DNA of 64,000 bases from Calendula officinalis (taxonomy: Eukaryota > Streptophyta > Magnoliopsida > Asterales > Asteraceae), in contig OY970835.1 of assembly GCA_963853835.1 (NCBI GenBank), forward strand, positions 13,398,501 to 13,462,500, written 5' to 3'. Position numbers and translations under genes: made by a program. The notes under the pieces were generated by a model. That model had not been told where the DNA came from and did not search any database. It saw nothing but the letters and a program-made list of their open reading frames with translations. Numbering within the stretch: position 1 is the first letter of the stretch; each line of letters starts with the position of its first letter. Shown here piece by piece: positions 48,937 to 63,364 of the stretch.

Positions 48937-51900
48937 GTGTCCGTTTCACGCCCACGAGTAACCAAAATAGCTGGTTCGTTCGTCACTGACAAGAACAAGT
49001 TCGGCCCGAACTCTTCACTGTTCCCGGCCCGAACTTCATTTTCGGCCCGAACTTCAACCTCGGCCCGAACTTCAACCTCGGCCCGAACTCCGACCTCGGG
49101 CCGAACTCCAACCTCGGCCCGAACATCATCCTCGGCCCGAACACCGAACTTCGGCCCGAACACCATCCTCGGCCCGAATACCGAACTTCAGCCCAAACAC
49201 CACTTCGACCCGAACACCACTTCGGCCCGAACATCCCACTTCGGCCCGAACACCACTTCGGCCCGAACATCCCTCTTCGGCCCGAACTCTTCAATATCCA
49301 AGATTGTGTGACAAAAGGTGCTATACTAAAACATTCATAACTTTCAGCTCGGGTGTCCGTTTCAAGCACACGAGTAACCAAAATAGCTGGTTCGTTCGTC
49401 ACTGCCAAGAACAAGTTCGGCCCGAACTCTTCACTGTTCCCGGACCGAACTTCATTTTCGGCCCGAACTTCAACCTCGGCCCGAACTTCAACCTCGGCCC
49501 GAACTCCGACCTCGGATTGAACTTCAACCTCGGCCCGAACATCATCCTCGGCCCGAACACCGAACTTCGGCCCGAACACCACTTCGGCCCGAACGCCACT
49601 TCGGCCCGAACATCTCACTTCGGCCCGAACACCACTTCGGCCCGAACATCCCTCTTCGGCCCGAACTCTTCAATATCCAAGATTGTGTGACAATAGGTGC
49701 TATACTAAAACATTCATAACTTTCAGCTCGGGTGTCCGTTTCACGCCCACGAGTAACAAAAATAGCTGGTTCGTTCGTCACTGCCAAGAACAAGTTCGGG
49801 CCGAACTCTTCACTGTTCCCGGCCCGAACTTCATTTTCGGCCCGAACTTCAACCTCGGCCCGAACTGCAACCTCGGCCCGAACTCCGACCTCGGCCCGAA
49901 CTTCAACCTCCGCCCGAACATCATCCTCGGCCCGAACACCGAACTTCGGCCCGAACACCGAACTTCGGCCCAAACATCCCACTTCGGCCCGAACACCACT
50001 TCGGCCCGAACATCCCTTTTCGGCCCGAACTCTTCAATATCCAAGATTGTGTGACAAAAGGTGCTATACTAAAACATTCATAACTTTCAGCTCAGGTGTC
50101 CGTTTCACGCCCACGAGTAACCAAAGTAGCTGGTTCGTCACTGCCAAGAACAAGTTCGGCCCGAACTCTTCACTGTTCCAGGCCCGAACTTCATCTTCGG
50201 CCCAAACTTCAACCTCGGCCCGAACTTCAACCTCGGCCCGAACTCCGACCTCGGCCCGAACTTCAACCTCGGCCCGAACATCATCCTCGGCCCGAATACC
50301 GAACTTCGGCCCGAACACCGCTTCGGCCCGAACACCACTTCGGCCCGAACACCACTTCGGCCCGAACACCACTTCGGCCCGAACATCCCACTTCGGGCCG
50401 AACACCACTTCGGCCCGAACATCCCTCTTCGGCCCGAACTCTTCAATATCCAAGATTGTGTGACAAAAGGTGCTATACTAAAACATTCATAACTTTCAGC
50501 TCGGGTGTCCGTTTCAAGCACACGAGTAACCAAAATAGCTGGTTCGTTCGTCACTGCCAAGAATAAGTTCGGCCCGAACTCTTCACTGTTCCCGGCCCGA
50601 ACTTCATTTTCGGCCCGAACTTCAACCTCGGCCCGAACTTCAACCTCGGCCCGAACTCCGACCTCGGCCCGAACTTCAACCTCGGCCCGAACATCATCCT
50701 CGGCCCGAACACCGAACTTCGGCCCGAACACCACTTCGGCCCGAACGCCACTTCGGCCCGAACATCCCACTTCGGCCCGAACACCACTTCGGCCCGAACA
50801 TCCCTCTGCGGCCCGAACTCTTCAATATCCAAGATTGTGTGACAATAGGTGCTATACTAAAACATTGATAACTTTCAGCTCGGGTGTCCGTTTCACGCCC
50901 ACGAGTAACCAAAATAGCTGGTTCGTTCGTCACTGCCAAGAACAAGTTCGGGCCGAACTCTTCACTGTTCCCGGCCCGAACTTCATTTCCGCCCTAACTT
51001 CAACCTCGGCCCGAACTTCAACCTCGGCCCGAACTCCGACCTCGGCCCGAACTTCAACCTCGGCCCGAACATCATCATCGTCCCGAACACCGAACTTCGG
51101 CCCGAACACCACTTCGGCCCGAACATCCACTTCGGCCCGAACACCACTGCGGCCCGAATATCCCTCTTCGGCCCGAACTCTTCAATATCCAAGATTGTGT
51201 GACAAAAGGTGCTATACTAAAACATTCATAACTTTCAGCTCGGGTGTCCGTTTCACGCCCACGAGTAACCGAAATAGCTGGTTCGTTCATCACTGCCAAG
51301 AATAAGTTCGGCCCGAACTCTTCACTGTTCCCGGCCCGAACTTTATTTTCGGCCCGAACTTCAACCTCGGCCCGAACTTCAACCTCGGCCCGAACTCCGA
51401 CCTCGGCCCGAACTTCAACCTCGGCCCGAACATCATCCTCGGCCCGAACACCGAACTTCGGCCCGAACACTACTTCGTCCCGAACACCACTTCGGCCCGA
51501 ACATCCCACTTCGGCCCGAACACCACTTCGGCCCGAACATCCCTCTTCGGCCCGAACTCTTCAATATCCAAGATTGTGTGACAAAAGGTGCTATACTAAA
51601 ATATTCATAACTTTCAGCTCGGGTGTCCGTTCACGCCCACGAGTAACCAAAATAGCTGGTTCGTTCGTCACTGCCAAGAAAAAGTTCGGCTCGAACTCTT
51701 CACTGTTCCCGGCCCGAACTTCATTTTCGGCCCAAACTTCAACCTCAGCCCGAACTTCAACCTCGGCCCGAACTCCGACCTCGGCCCGAACTTCAACCTC
51801 GGCCCGAACATCATCCTCGGCCCGAACACCGAACTTCTGCCCGAACACTACTTCGTCCCGAACACCACTTCGGCCCGAACATCCCACTTCGGCCCGAACA

Positions 51901-53602
51901 CCACTTTGGCCCGAACATCCCTCTTCGGCCCGAACTCTTCAATATCCAAGATTGTGTGACAAAAGGTGCTATACTAAAACATTCATAACTTTCAGCTCGG
52001 GTGTCCGTTTCACGCCCACGAGTAACCAAAATAGCTGGTTCGTTCGTCACTGCCAAGAACAAGTTCGGCCCGAACTCTTCACTGTTCCCGGCCCGAACTT
52101 CATTTTCGGCTCGAACTTCAACCTCGGCCCGAACTCCGACCTCGGCCCGAACTTCAACCTCGGCCCGAACATCATCCTCGGCCCGAACATCGAACTTCGG
52201 CCCGAAAACCACTTCGGCACGAACACCACTTCGGCCTGAACACCACTTCGGCCCGAACTTCAACCTCGGCCCGAACATCATCCTCGGCCCGAATACCGAT
52301 CTTCGGCCCGAACACCACTTCGGCCCGAACACCACTTCGGCCCGAACATCCCACTTCGGCCCGAACATCACTTCGGCCCGAACATCCCTCTTCGGCCCGA
52401 ACTCTTCAATATCCAAGATTGTGTGACAAAAGGTGCTATACTAAAACATTCATAACTTTCAGCTCGGGTGTCCGTTTCAAGCACACGAGTAACCAAAATA
52501 GCTGGTTCGTTCGTCACTGCCAAGAACAAGTTCGGCCCGAACTCTTCACTGTTCCCGGCCCGAACTTCATTTTCGGCCCGAACTTCAACCTCGGCCCGAA
52601 CTCCGACCTCGGCCCGAACTTCAACCTCGGCCCGAACATCATCCTCGGCCCGAACACCGAACTTCGGCCCGAACACCACTTCGGCCCGAACACCACTTCG
52701 GCCCGAACATCCCACTTCAGCCCGAACACCACTTCGGCCCGAACATCCCTCTTCGGCCCGAACTCTTCAACATCCAAGATTGTGTGACAATAGGTGCTAT
52801 ACTAAAACATTCATAACTTTCAGCTCGGGTGTCCGTTTCACGCCCACGAGTAACGAAAATAGCTGGTTCGTTCGTCACTGCCAAGAACAAGTTCGGGCCG
52901 AACTCTTCACTGTTCCCGGCCCGAACTTCATTTTCGGCCCGAACTTCAACCTCGGCCCGAACTTCAACCTCGGCCCGAACTCCGACCTCGGCCCGAACTT
53001 CAACCTCGGCCCGAACATCATCATCGGCCCGAACACCGAACTTCAGCCCGAACACCACTTCGGCCCGAACACCACTTCGGCCCGAACATCCACTTCGGCC
53101 CGAACACCACTGCGGCCCGAACATCCCTCTTCGGCCCGAACTCTTCAATATCCAAGATTGTGTGACAAAAGGTGCTATACTAAAACATTCATAACTTTCA
53201 GCTCGGGTGTCCGTTTCACGCCCACGAGTAACCAAAATAGCTGGTTCGTTCGTCACTGCCAAGAACAAGTTCGGCCGAACTCTTCACTGTTCCCGGCCAG
53301 AACTTCATTTTCGGCCTGAACTTCAACCTCGGCTCGAACTTCAACCTCGGCCCGAACTCCGACCTCGGCCCGAACTCCGACCTCGGCCCGAACTTCAACC
53401 TCGGCCCGAACATCATCCTCGGCCCGAACACCGAACTTCTGCCCGAACACTACTTCGTCCCGAACACCACTTCGGCCCGAACATCCCACTTCGGCCCGAA
53501 CACCACTTCGGCCCGAACATCCCTCTTCGGCCCGAACTCTTCAATATCCAAGATTGTGTGACAAAAGGTGCTATACTAAAACATTCATAACTTTCAGCTC
53601 GG
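48937..53602 (+). repeat. 12-monomer higher-order repeat, copy 2 (about 4.67 kb)
   Basis: Order of diagnostic monomers follows copy 1 through the monomer at 53207 (paired with 48559; both have AAGTTCGGCCGAACTC and TACTTCGTCCCG). The following monomer, 53603, is unrelated to 48937, which sets the right limit. One monomer (52001-52467) is enlarged relative to its partner at 47423, and 52829 differs from 48198. Confidence 0.8.
52001..52467 (+). repeat. Longest monomer in the window (467 bp), recombinant tract
   Basis: The short-unit tract restarts: after three ACCACTT-type units it returns to TTCAACCT and ATCATCCT and then CGAATACCGATCTTCGG. This is the order expected if two monomers were joined out of register. 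Confidence 0.8.
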
Positions 53603-56600
53603 GTGTCCGTTTCACGCCCACGAGTAACCAAAATAGCTGGTTCGTTCGTCACTGCCAAGAAACAGTTCGGCTCGAACTCTTCACTGTTCCCGGCCCGAAC
53701 TTCATTTTCGGCCCGAACTTCAACCTCGGCCCGAACTTCAACCTCGGCCCGAACTCCGACCTCGGCCCGAACTTCAACCTCGGCCCGAACATCATCCTCG
53801 GCCCGAACACCGAACTTCGGCCCGAACACCATTTCGGCTCTAACACCACTTTGGCCCGAACATCCCACTTCGGCCCGAACACCACTTCGGCCCGAACATC
53901 CCTTTTCGGCCCGAACTCTTCAATATCCAAGATTGTGTGACAAAAGGTGCTATACTAAAACATTCTTAACTTTCAGCTCGGGTGTCCGTTTCACGCCTAC
54001 GAGTAACCAAAATAGCTGGTTCGTTCGTCACTGCCAAGAGCAAGTTCGGCCCGATCTCTTCACTGTTCTCGGCCCGAACTTCATTTTCGGCCCGAACTTC
54101 AACCCTCGGCCCGAACTTCGACCTCGGCCCGAACTCCGACCTCGGCCCGAACTTCAACCTCGGCCCGAACATCATCCTCGGCCTAAACATCGAACTTCGG
54201 CCCGAACACCACTTCGGCCCGAACACCACTTCGGCCCTAACATCCCACTTCGGCCCGAACACCACTTCGGCCCGAACATTCCTCTTCGGCCCGAACTCTT
54301 CAATATCCATGATTGTGTGACAAAAGGTGCTATACTAAAACATTCATAACTTTCAGCTCGGGTGTCCGTTTCACGCCCACGAGTAACCAAAATAGCTGGT
54401 TCGTTCATCACTGCCAAGAACAAGTTCGGCCGAACTCTTCACTGTTCCCGGCCAGAACTTCATTTTCGGCCTGAACTTCAACCTCGGCCCGAACTTCAAC
54501 CTCGGCCCGAACTCCGACCTCGGCCCGAACTTCAACCTCGGCCCGAACATCATCCTCGGCCCGAATACCGATCTTCGGCCCGAACACCACTTCGGCCCGA
54601 ACACCACTTCGGCCCGAACATCCCACTTCGGCCCGAACACCACTTCGGCCCGAACATCCCTCTTCGGCCCGAACTCTTCAATATCCAAGATTGTGTGACA
54701 AAAGGTGCTATACTAAAACATTCATAACTTTCAGCTCGGGTGTCCGTTTCAAGCACACGAGTAACCAAAATAGCTGGTTCGTTCGTCACTGCCAAGAACA
54801 AGTTCGGCCCGAACTCTTCACTGTTCCCGGCCCGAACTTCATTTTCGGCCCGAACTTCAACCTCGGCCCGAACTCCGACCTCGGCCCGAACTTCAACCTC
54901 GGCCCGAACATCATCCTCGGCCCGAACACCGAACTTCGGCCCGAACACCACTTCGGCCCGAACACCACTTCGGCCCGAACATCCCACTTCAGCCCGAACA
55001 CCACTTCGGCCCGAACATCCCTCTTCGGCCCGAACTCTTCAACATCCAAGATTGTGTGACAATAGGTGCTATACTAAAACATTCATAACTTTCAGCTCGG
55101 GTGTCCGTTTCACGCCCACGAGTAACGAAAATAGCTGGTTCGTTCGTCACTGCCAAGAACAAGTTCGGGCCGAACTCTTCACTGTTCCCGGCCCGAACTT
55201 CATTTTCGGCCCGAACTTCAACCTCGGCCCGAACTTCAACCTCGGCCCGAACTCCGACCTCGGCCCGAACTTCAACCTCGGCCCGAACATCATCATCGGC
55301 CCGAACACCGAACTTCAGCCCGAACACCACTTCGGCCCGAACACCACTTCGGCCCGAACATCCACTTCGGCCCGAACACCACTGCGGCCCGAACATCCCT
55401 CTTCGGCCCGAACTCTTCAATATCCAAGATTGTGTGACAAAAGGTGCTATACTAAAACATTCATAACTTTCAGCTCGGGTGTCCGTTTCACGCCCACGAG
55501 TAACCAAAATAGCTGGTTCGTTCGTCACTGCCAAGAACAAGTTCGGCCGAACTCTTCACTGTTCCCGGCCAGAACTTCATTTTCGGCCTGAACTTCAACC
55601 TCGGCTCGAACTTCAACCTCGGCCCGAACTCCGACCTCGGCCCGAACTCCGACCTCGGCCCGAACTTCAACCTCGGCCCGAACATCATCCTCGGCCCGAA
55701 CACCGAACTTCTGCCCGAACACTACTTCGTCCCGAACACCACTTCGGCCCGAACATCCCACTTCGGCCCGAACACCACTTCGGCCCGAACATCCCTCTTC
55801 GGCCCGAACTCTTCAATATCCAAGATTGTGTGACAAAAGGTGCTATACTAAAACATTCATAACTTTCAGCTCGGGTGTCCGTTTCACGCCCACGAGTAAC
55901 CAAAATAGCTGGTTCGTTCGTCACTGCCAAGAAACAGTTCGGCTCGAACTCTTCACTGTTCCCGGCCCGAACTTCATTTTCGGCCCGAACTTCAACCTCG
56001 GCCCGAACTTCAACCTCGGCCCGAACTCCGACCTCGGCCCGAACTTCAACCTCGGCCCGAACATCATCCTCGGCCCGAACACCGAACTTCGGCCCGAACA
56101 CCACTTCGGCTCTAACACCACCTTGGCCCGAACATCCCACTTCGGCCCGAACACCACTTCGGCCCGAACATCCCTTTTCGGCCCGAACTCTTCAATATCC
56201 AAGATTGTGTGACAAAAGGTGCTATACTAAAACATTCATAACTTTCAGCTCGGGTGTCCGTTTCACGCCTACGAGTAACCAAAATAGCTGGTTCGTTCGT
56301 CACTGCCAAGAGCAAGTTCGGCCCGATCTCTTCACTGTTCTCGGCCCGAACTTCATTTTCGGCCCGAACTTCAACCCTCGGCCCGAACTTCGACCTCGGC
56401 CCGAACTCCGACCTCGGCCCGAACTTCAACCTCGGCCCGAACATCATCCTCGGCCTAAACATCAAACTTCGGCCCGAACACCACTTCGGCCCGAACACCA
56501 CTTCGGCCCTAACATCCCACTTCGGCCCGAACACCACTTCGGCCCGAACATTCCTCTTCGGCCCGAACTCTTCAATATCCATGATTGTGTGACAAAAGGT

Positions 56601-56805
56601 GCTATACTAAAACATTCATAACTTTCAGCTCGGGTGTCCGTTTCACGCCCACGAGTAACCAAAATAGCTGGTTCGTTCATCACTGCCAAGAACAAGTTCG
56701 GCCGAACTCTTCACTGTTCCCGGCCAGAACTTCATTTTCGGCCTGAACTTCAACCTCGGCCCGAACTTCAACCTCGGCCCGAACTCCGACCTCGGCCCGA
56801 ACTTC
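52260..56805 (+). repeat. Tandem duplication of a 6-monomer block, period 2272 bp
   Basis: Starts 52468, 52829, 53207, 53603, 53982 and 54362 are matched at 54740, 55101, 55479, 55875, 56254 and 56634, each offset exactly 2272 bp. The marker CGAATACCGATCTTCGG occurs at the tract of 52001 and again at 54533-54580, fixing the junction within a monomer. Similarity ends near 56805. The copies differ at only a handful of positions by eye. Confidence 0.93.
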
Positions 56806-57767
56806 AATCTCGGCCCGAACATCATCCTCGGCCCGAACACCGAACTTCGGCCCGAACACTACTTCGTCCCGAACACCACTTCGGCCCGAACATCCCACTT
56901 CGGCCCGAACACCACTTCGGCCCGAACATCCCTCTTCGGCCCGAACTCTTCAATATCCAAGATTGTGTGACAAAAGGTGCTATACTAAAATATTCATAAC
57001 TTTCAGCTCGGGTGTCCGTTCACGCCCACGAGTAACCAAAATAGCTGGTTCGTTCGTCACTGCCAAGAAAAAGTTCGGCTCGAACTCTTCACTGTTCCCG
57101 GCCCGAACTTCATTTTCGGCCCAAACTTCAACCTCAGCCCGAACTTCAACCTCGGCCCGAACTCCGACCTCTGCCCAAAATTCAACCTCGGCCCGAACAT
57201 CATCCTCGGCCCGAACACCGAACTTCGGCCCGTACACCACTTTGGCCCGAACACCACTTCGGCCCGAACATCCCACTTCGGCTCGAACACCACTTCGGCC
57301 CGAACATCCCTCTTCTGCCCGAACTCTTCAATATCCAAGATTGTGTGACAAAAGGTGCTATACTAAAACATTCATAACTTTCAGCTCGGGTGTCCGTTTC
57401 ACGCCACGAGTAACCAAAATAGCTGGTTCGTTCGTCACTGCCAAGAAAAAGTTCGGCTCGAACTCTTCAGTGTTCCCGGCCCGAACTTCATTTTCGGCCC
57501 GAACTTCAACCTCGCCCCGAACTTCAACCTCGGCCCGAACTCCGACCTCGGCCCGAACTTCAACCTCGGCCCGAACATCATCCTCGGCCCGAACACCGAA
57601 CTTCGGCCCGAACACCACTTCGGCCCGAACACCACTTCGGCCCGAACATCCCACTTCGGCCCGAACACCACTTCGGCCCGAACATCCCTTTTCGGCCCGA
57701 ACTCTTCAATATCCAAGATTGTGTGACAAAAGGTGCTATACTAAAACATTCATAACTTTCAGCTCGG

Positions 57768-57890
57768 GTGTCCGTTTCACGCCCACGAGTAACCAAAATA
57801 GCTGGTTCGTTCGTCACTGCAAATAACAAGTTCGGCCCGAACTCTTCACTGTTCCCGGCCCGAACTTCATTTTCGGCCCGAACTTCAGCT
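57768..57890 (+). repeat. Truncated monomer (123 bp) joined at AACTTCA microhomology
   Basis: After only two tract units the sequence passes from CGGCCCGAACTTCA straight into GCTCGGGTGTCCG of the next core. The tract (AACTTCAACC) and the core (AACTTTCAGC) share this local similarity, so an out-of-register join there removes most of a monomer. Confidence 0.9.
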
Positions 57891-60078
57891 CGGGTGTCCG
57901 TTTCACGCCCACGAGTAACCAAAATAGCTGGTTCGTTCGTCACTGCCAAGAACAAGTTCGGCCGAACTTTTCACTGTTCCCGGCCCGAACTTCATTTTCG
58001 GCCCAAACTTCATTCTCGGCCCGAACTTCAACCTTGGCCCGAACTCCGACCTCGGCCCGAACTTCAACCTCAGCCCGAACATCATCCTCGGCCCGAACAC
58101 CGAACTTCGGCCCGAACACCACTTTGGCCCGAACACCACTTCGGCGCGAACATCCCACTTCGGCTCGAACACCACTTCGGCCCGAACATCCCTCTTCTGC
58201 CCGAACTCTTCAATATCCAAGATTGTGTGACAAAAGGTGCTATACTAAAACATTCATAACTTTCAGCTCGGGTGTCCGTTTCACGCCCACGAGTAACCAA
58301 AATAGCTGGTTCGTTCGTCACTGCCAAGAAAAAGTTCGGCTCGAACTCTTCACTGTTCCCGGCCCGAACTTCATTTTCGGCCCGAACTCCAACCTCGGCC
58401 CGAACTTCAACCTCGGCCCGAACTCCGACCTCGGCCCGAACTTCAACCTCGGCCCGAACCTCATCCTCGGCCCGAACACCGAACTTCAGCCCGAACACCA
58501 CTTCGGCCCGAACACCACTTCGGCCCGAACATCCCACTTCGGCCCGAACACCACTTCGGCCTGAACATCCCTTTTCGGCCCGAACTCTTCAATATCCAAG
58601 ATTGTGTGACAAAAGGTGCTATACTAAAACATTCATAACTTTCAGCTCGGGTGTCCGTTTCACGCCTACGAGTAACCAAAATAGCTGGTTCGTTCGTCAC
58701 TGCCAAGAACAAGTTCGGCCCGAACTCTTCACTGTTCCCGGCCCGAACTTCAACCTCGGCCCGAACTTCGACCTCGGCCCGAACTCCGACCTCGGCCCGA
58801 ACTTCAACCTCGGCCCGAACATCATCCTCGGCCCGAACACCAAACTTCGGCCCGAACACCACTTCGGCCCGAACATCCCACTTCGGCCCGAACACCACTT
58901 CGGCCCGAACATCCCTCTTCGGCCCGAACTCTTCAATATCCAAGATTGTGTGACAAAAGGTGCTATATTAAAACATTCATAACTTTCAGCTCGGGTGTCC
59001 GTTTCACGCCCACGAGTAACCAAAATAGCTGGTTCGTTCGTCACTGCCAAGAACAAGTTCGGCCGAACTCTTCACTGTTCCCGGCCAGAACTTCATTTTC
59101 GGCCCGAACTTCAACCTCGGCCCGAACTTCAACCTCGGCCCGAACTCCGACCTCGGCCCGAACTTCAACCTCGGCCCGAACATCATCCTCGGCCCGAACA
59201 CCGAACTTCGGCCCGAACACTCCTTCGTCCCGAACACCACTTCGGCCCGAACATCCCACTTCGGCCCGAACACCACTTTGGCCCGAACATCCCTCTTCGG
59301 CCCGAACTCTTCAATATCCAAGATTGTGTGACAAAAGGTGCTATACTAAAATATTCACAACTTTCAGCTCGGGTGTCCGTTTCACGCCCACGAGTAACCA
59401 AAATAGCTGGTTCGTTCGTCACTGCCAAGAAAAAGTTCGGCTCGAACTCTTCACTGTTCCCGGCCTGAACTTCATTTTCGGCCTGAACTTCATTTTCGGC
59501 CCGAACTTCAACCTCGGCCCGAACTTCAACCTCGGCCCGAACTCCGACCTCGGCCCGAACATCAACCTCGCCCCGAACATCATCCTCGGCCCGAACACCG
59601 AACTTAGGCCCGAACATCCCTTTTCGGCCCGAACTCTTCAATATCCAAGATTGTGTGACAAAAGGTGCTATACTAAAACATTCATTACTTTCAGCTCGGG
59701 TGTCCGTTTCACGCCCACGAGTAACCAAAATAGCTGGTTCGTTCGTCACTGCCAATAACAAGTTCGGCCCGAACTCTTCACTGTTCCCGGCCCGAACTTC
59801 ATTTTCGGCCTGAACTTCAACCTCGGCCCGAACTTCAACCTCGGCCCGAACTCCGACCTCGGCCCGAACTTCAACCTCGGCCCGAACATCATCCTCGGCC
59901 CGAATACCGAACTTTGGCCCGAACACCACTTCGGCCCGAACACCACTTCGGCCCGAACATCCCACTTCGGCCCGAACACCACTTCGGCCCGAACATCCTT
60001 CTTCGGCCCGAACTCTTCAATATCCAAGATTGTGTGACAAAAGGTGCTATACTAAAACATTCATAACTTTCAGCTCGG

Positions 60079-60295
60079 GTGTCCGTTTCAAGCACACGAG
60101 TAACCAAAATAGCTGGTTCGTTCGTCACTGCCAAGAACAAGTTCGGCCCGAACTCTTCACTTTTCCCGGCCCGAACTTCATTTTCGGCCCGAACTTCAAC
60201 CTCGGCCCAAACTTCATTTTCGGCCCGAACTCTTCAATATCCAAGATTGTGTGACAAAAGGTGCTATACTAAAACATTCATAACTTTCAGCTCGG
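60079..60295 (+). repeat. Truncated monomer (217 bp)
   Basis: The tract falls to a few units and ends TTCATTTTCGGCCCGAACTC directly into TTCAATATCC of the core. Recombination between CGGCCCGAAC motifs of distant units explains it. A copy of the same deletion is at 63365-63581. Confidence 0.9.
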
Positions 60296-61053
60296 GTGCC
60301 CGTTTCACGCCCACGAGTAACCAAAATAGATGGTTCGTTCGTCACTGCCAAGAAAAAGTTCGGCTCGAACTCTTCACTGTTCCCGGCCCGAACTTCATTT
60401 TCGGCCCGAACTTCAACCTCGGCCCGAACTTCAACCTCGGCCCGAACTCCGACCTCGGCCCGAACTTCAACCTCGGCCCGAACATCATCCTCGGCCCGAA
60501 CACCGAACTTCAGCCCGAACACCACTTCGGCCCGAACACCACTTCGGCCCGAACATCCCACTTCGGCCCGAACACCACTTCGGCCCGAACATCCCTTTTC
60601 GGCCCGAACTCTTCAATATCCAAGATTGTGTGACAAAAGGTGCTATACTAAAACATTCATAACTTTCAGCTCGGGTGTCCGTTTCACGCCTACGAGTAAC
60701 CAAAATAGCTGGTTCGTTCGTCACTGCCAAGAAAAAGTTCGGCTCGAACTCTTCAGTGTTCCCGGCCCGAACTTCATTTTCGGCCCGAACTTCAACCTCG
60801 CCCCGAACTTCCACCTCGGCCCGAACTCCGACCTCGGCCCGAACTTCAACCTCGGCCCGATCATCATCCTCGGCCCGAACACCGAACTTCGGCCCGAACA
60901 CCACTTCGGCCCGAACACCACTTCGGCCCGAACATCCCACTTCGGCCCGAACACCACTTCGGCCCGAACATCCCTTTTCGGCCCGAACTCTTCAATATCC
61001 AAGATTGTGTGACAAAAGGTGCTATACTAAAACATTCATAACTTTCAGCTCGG

Positions 61054-61176
61054 GTGTCCGTTTCACGCCCACGAGTAACCAAAATAGCTGGTTCGTTCGT
61101 CACTGCAAATAACAAGTTCGGCCCGAACTCTTCACTGTTCCCGGCCCGAACTTCATTTTCGGCCCGAACTTCAGCT
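61054..61176 (+). repeat. Second copy of the 123-bp truncated monomer
   Basis: Same join as at 57768-57890, carried along by the 3286-bp duplication. Confidence 0.9.
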
Positions 61177-63364
61177 CGGGTGTCCGTTTCACGCCCACGA
61201 GTAACCAAAATAGCTGGTTCGTTCGTCACTGCCAAGAACAAGTTCGGCCGAACTTTTCACTGTTCCCGGCCCGAATTTCATTTTCGGCCCAAACTTCATT
61301 CTCGGCCCGAACTTCAACCTTGGCCCGAACTCCGACCTCGGCCCGAACTTCAACCTCAGCCCGAACATCATCCTCGGCCCGAACACCGAACTTCGGCCCG
61401 AACACCACTTTGGCCCGAACACCACTTCGGCGCGAACATCCCACTTCGGCTCGAACACCACTTCGGCCCGAACATCCCTCTTCTGCCCGAACTCTTCAAT
61501 ATCCAAGATTGTGTGACAAAAGGTGCTATACTAAAACATTCATAACTTTCAGCTCGGGTGTCCGTTTCACGCCCACGAGTAACCAAAATAGCTGGTTCGT
61601 TCGTCACTGCCAAGAAAAAGTTCGGCTCGAACTCTTCACTGTTCCCGGCCCGAACTTCATTTTCGGCCCGAACTCCAACCTCGGCCCGAACTTCAACCTC
61701 GGCCCGAACTCCGACCTCGGCCCGAACTTCAACCTCGGCCCGAACCTCATCCTCGGCCCGAACACCGAACTTCAGCCCGAACACCACTTCGGCCCGAACA
61801 CCACTTCGGCCCGAACATCCCACTTCGGCCCGAACACCACTTCGGCCTGAACATCCCTTTTCGGCCCGAACTCTTCAATATCCAAGATTGTGTGACAAAA
61901 GGTGCTATACTAAAACATTCATAACTTTCAGCTCGGGTGTCCGTTTCACGCCTACGAGTAACCAAAATAGCTGGTTCGTTCGTCACTGCCAAGAACAAGT
62001 TCGGCCCGAACTCTTCACTGTTCCCGGCCCGAACTTCAACCTCGGCCCGAACTTCGACCTCGGCCCGAACTCCGACCTCGGCCCGAACTTCAACCTCGGC
62101 CCGAACATCATCCTCGGCCCGAACACCGAACTTCGGCCCGAACACCACTTCGGCCCGAACATCCCACTTCGGCCCGAACACCACTTCGGCCCGAACATCC
62201 CTCTTCGGCCCGAACTCTTCAATATCCAAGATTGTGTGACAAAAGGTGCTATATTAAAACATTCATAACTTTCAGCTCGGGTGTCCGTTTCACGCCCACG
62301 AGTAACCAAAATAGCTGGTTCGTTCGTCACTGCCAAGAACAAGTTCGGCCGAACTCTTCACTGTTCCCGGCCAGAACTTCATTTTCGGCCCGAACTTCAA
62401 CCTCGGCCCGAACTTCAACCTCGGCCCGAACTCCGACCTCGGCCCGAACTTCAACCTCGGCCCGAACATCATCCTCGGCCCGAACACCGAACTTCGGCCC
62501 GAACACTACTTCGTCCCGAACACCACTTCGGCCCGAACATCCCACTTCGGCCCGAACACCACTTTGGCCCGAACATCCCTCTTCGGCCCGAACTCTTCAA
62601 TATCCAAGATTGTGTGACAAAAGGTGCTATACTAAAATATTCACAACTTTCAGCTCGGGTGTCCGTTTCACGCCCACGAGTAACCAAAATAGCTGGTTCG
62701 TTCGTCACTGCCAAGAAAAAGTTCGGCTCGAACTCTTCACTGTTCCCGGCCTGAACTTCATTTTCGGCCTGAACTTCATTTTCGGCCCGAACTTCAACCT
62801 CGGCCCGAACTTCAACCTCGGCCCGAACTCCGACCTCGGCCCGAACATCAACCTCGGCCCGAACATCATCCTCGGCCCGAACACCGAACTTCGGCCCGAA
62901 CATCCCTTTTCGGCCCGAACTCTTCAATATCCAAGATTGTGTGACAAAAGGTGCTATACTAAAACATTCATTACTTTCAGCTCGGGTGTCCGTTTCACGC
63001 CCACGAGTAACCAAAATAGCTGGTTCGTTCGTCACTGCCAATAACAAGTTCGGCCCGAACTCTTCACTGTTCCCGGCCCGAACTTCATTTTCGGCCTGAA
63101 CTTCAACCTCGGCCCGAACTTCAACCTCGGCCCGAACTCCGACCTCGGCCCGAACTTCAACCTCGGCCCGAACATCATCCTCGGCCCGAATACCGAACTT
63201 TGGCCCGAACACCACTTCGGCCCGAACACCACTTCGGCCCGAACATCCCACTTCGGCCCGAACACCACTTCGGCCCGAACATCCTTCTTCGGCCCGAACT
63301 CTTCAATATCCAAGATTGTGTGACAAAAGGTGCTATACTAAAACATTCATAACTTTCAGCTCGG

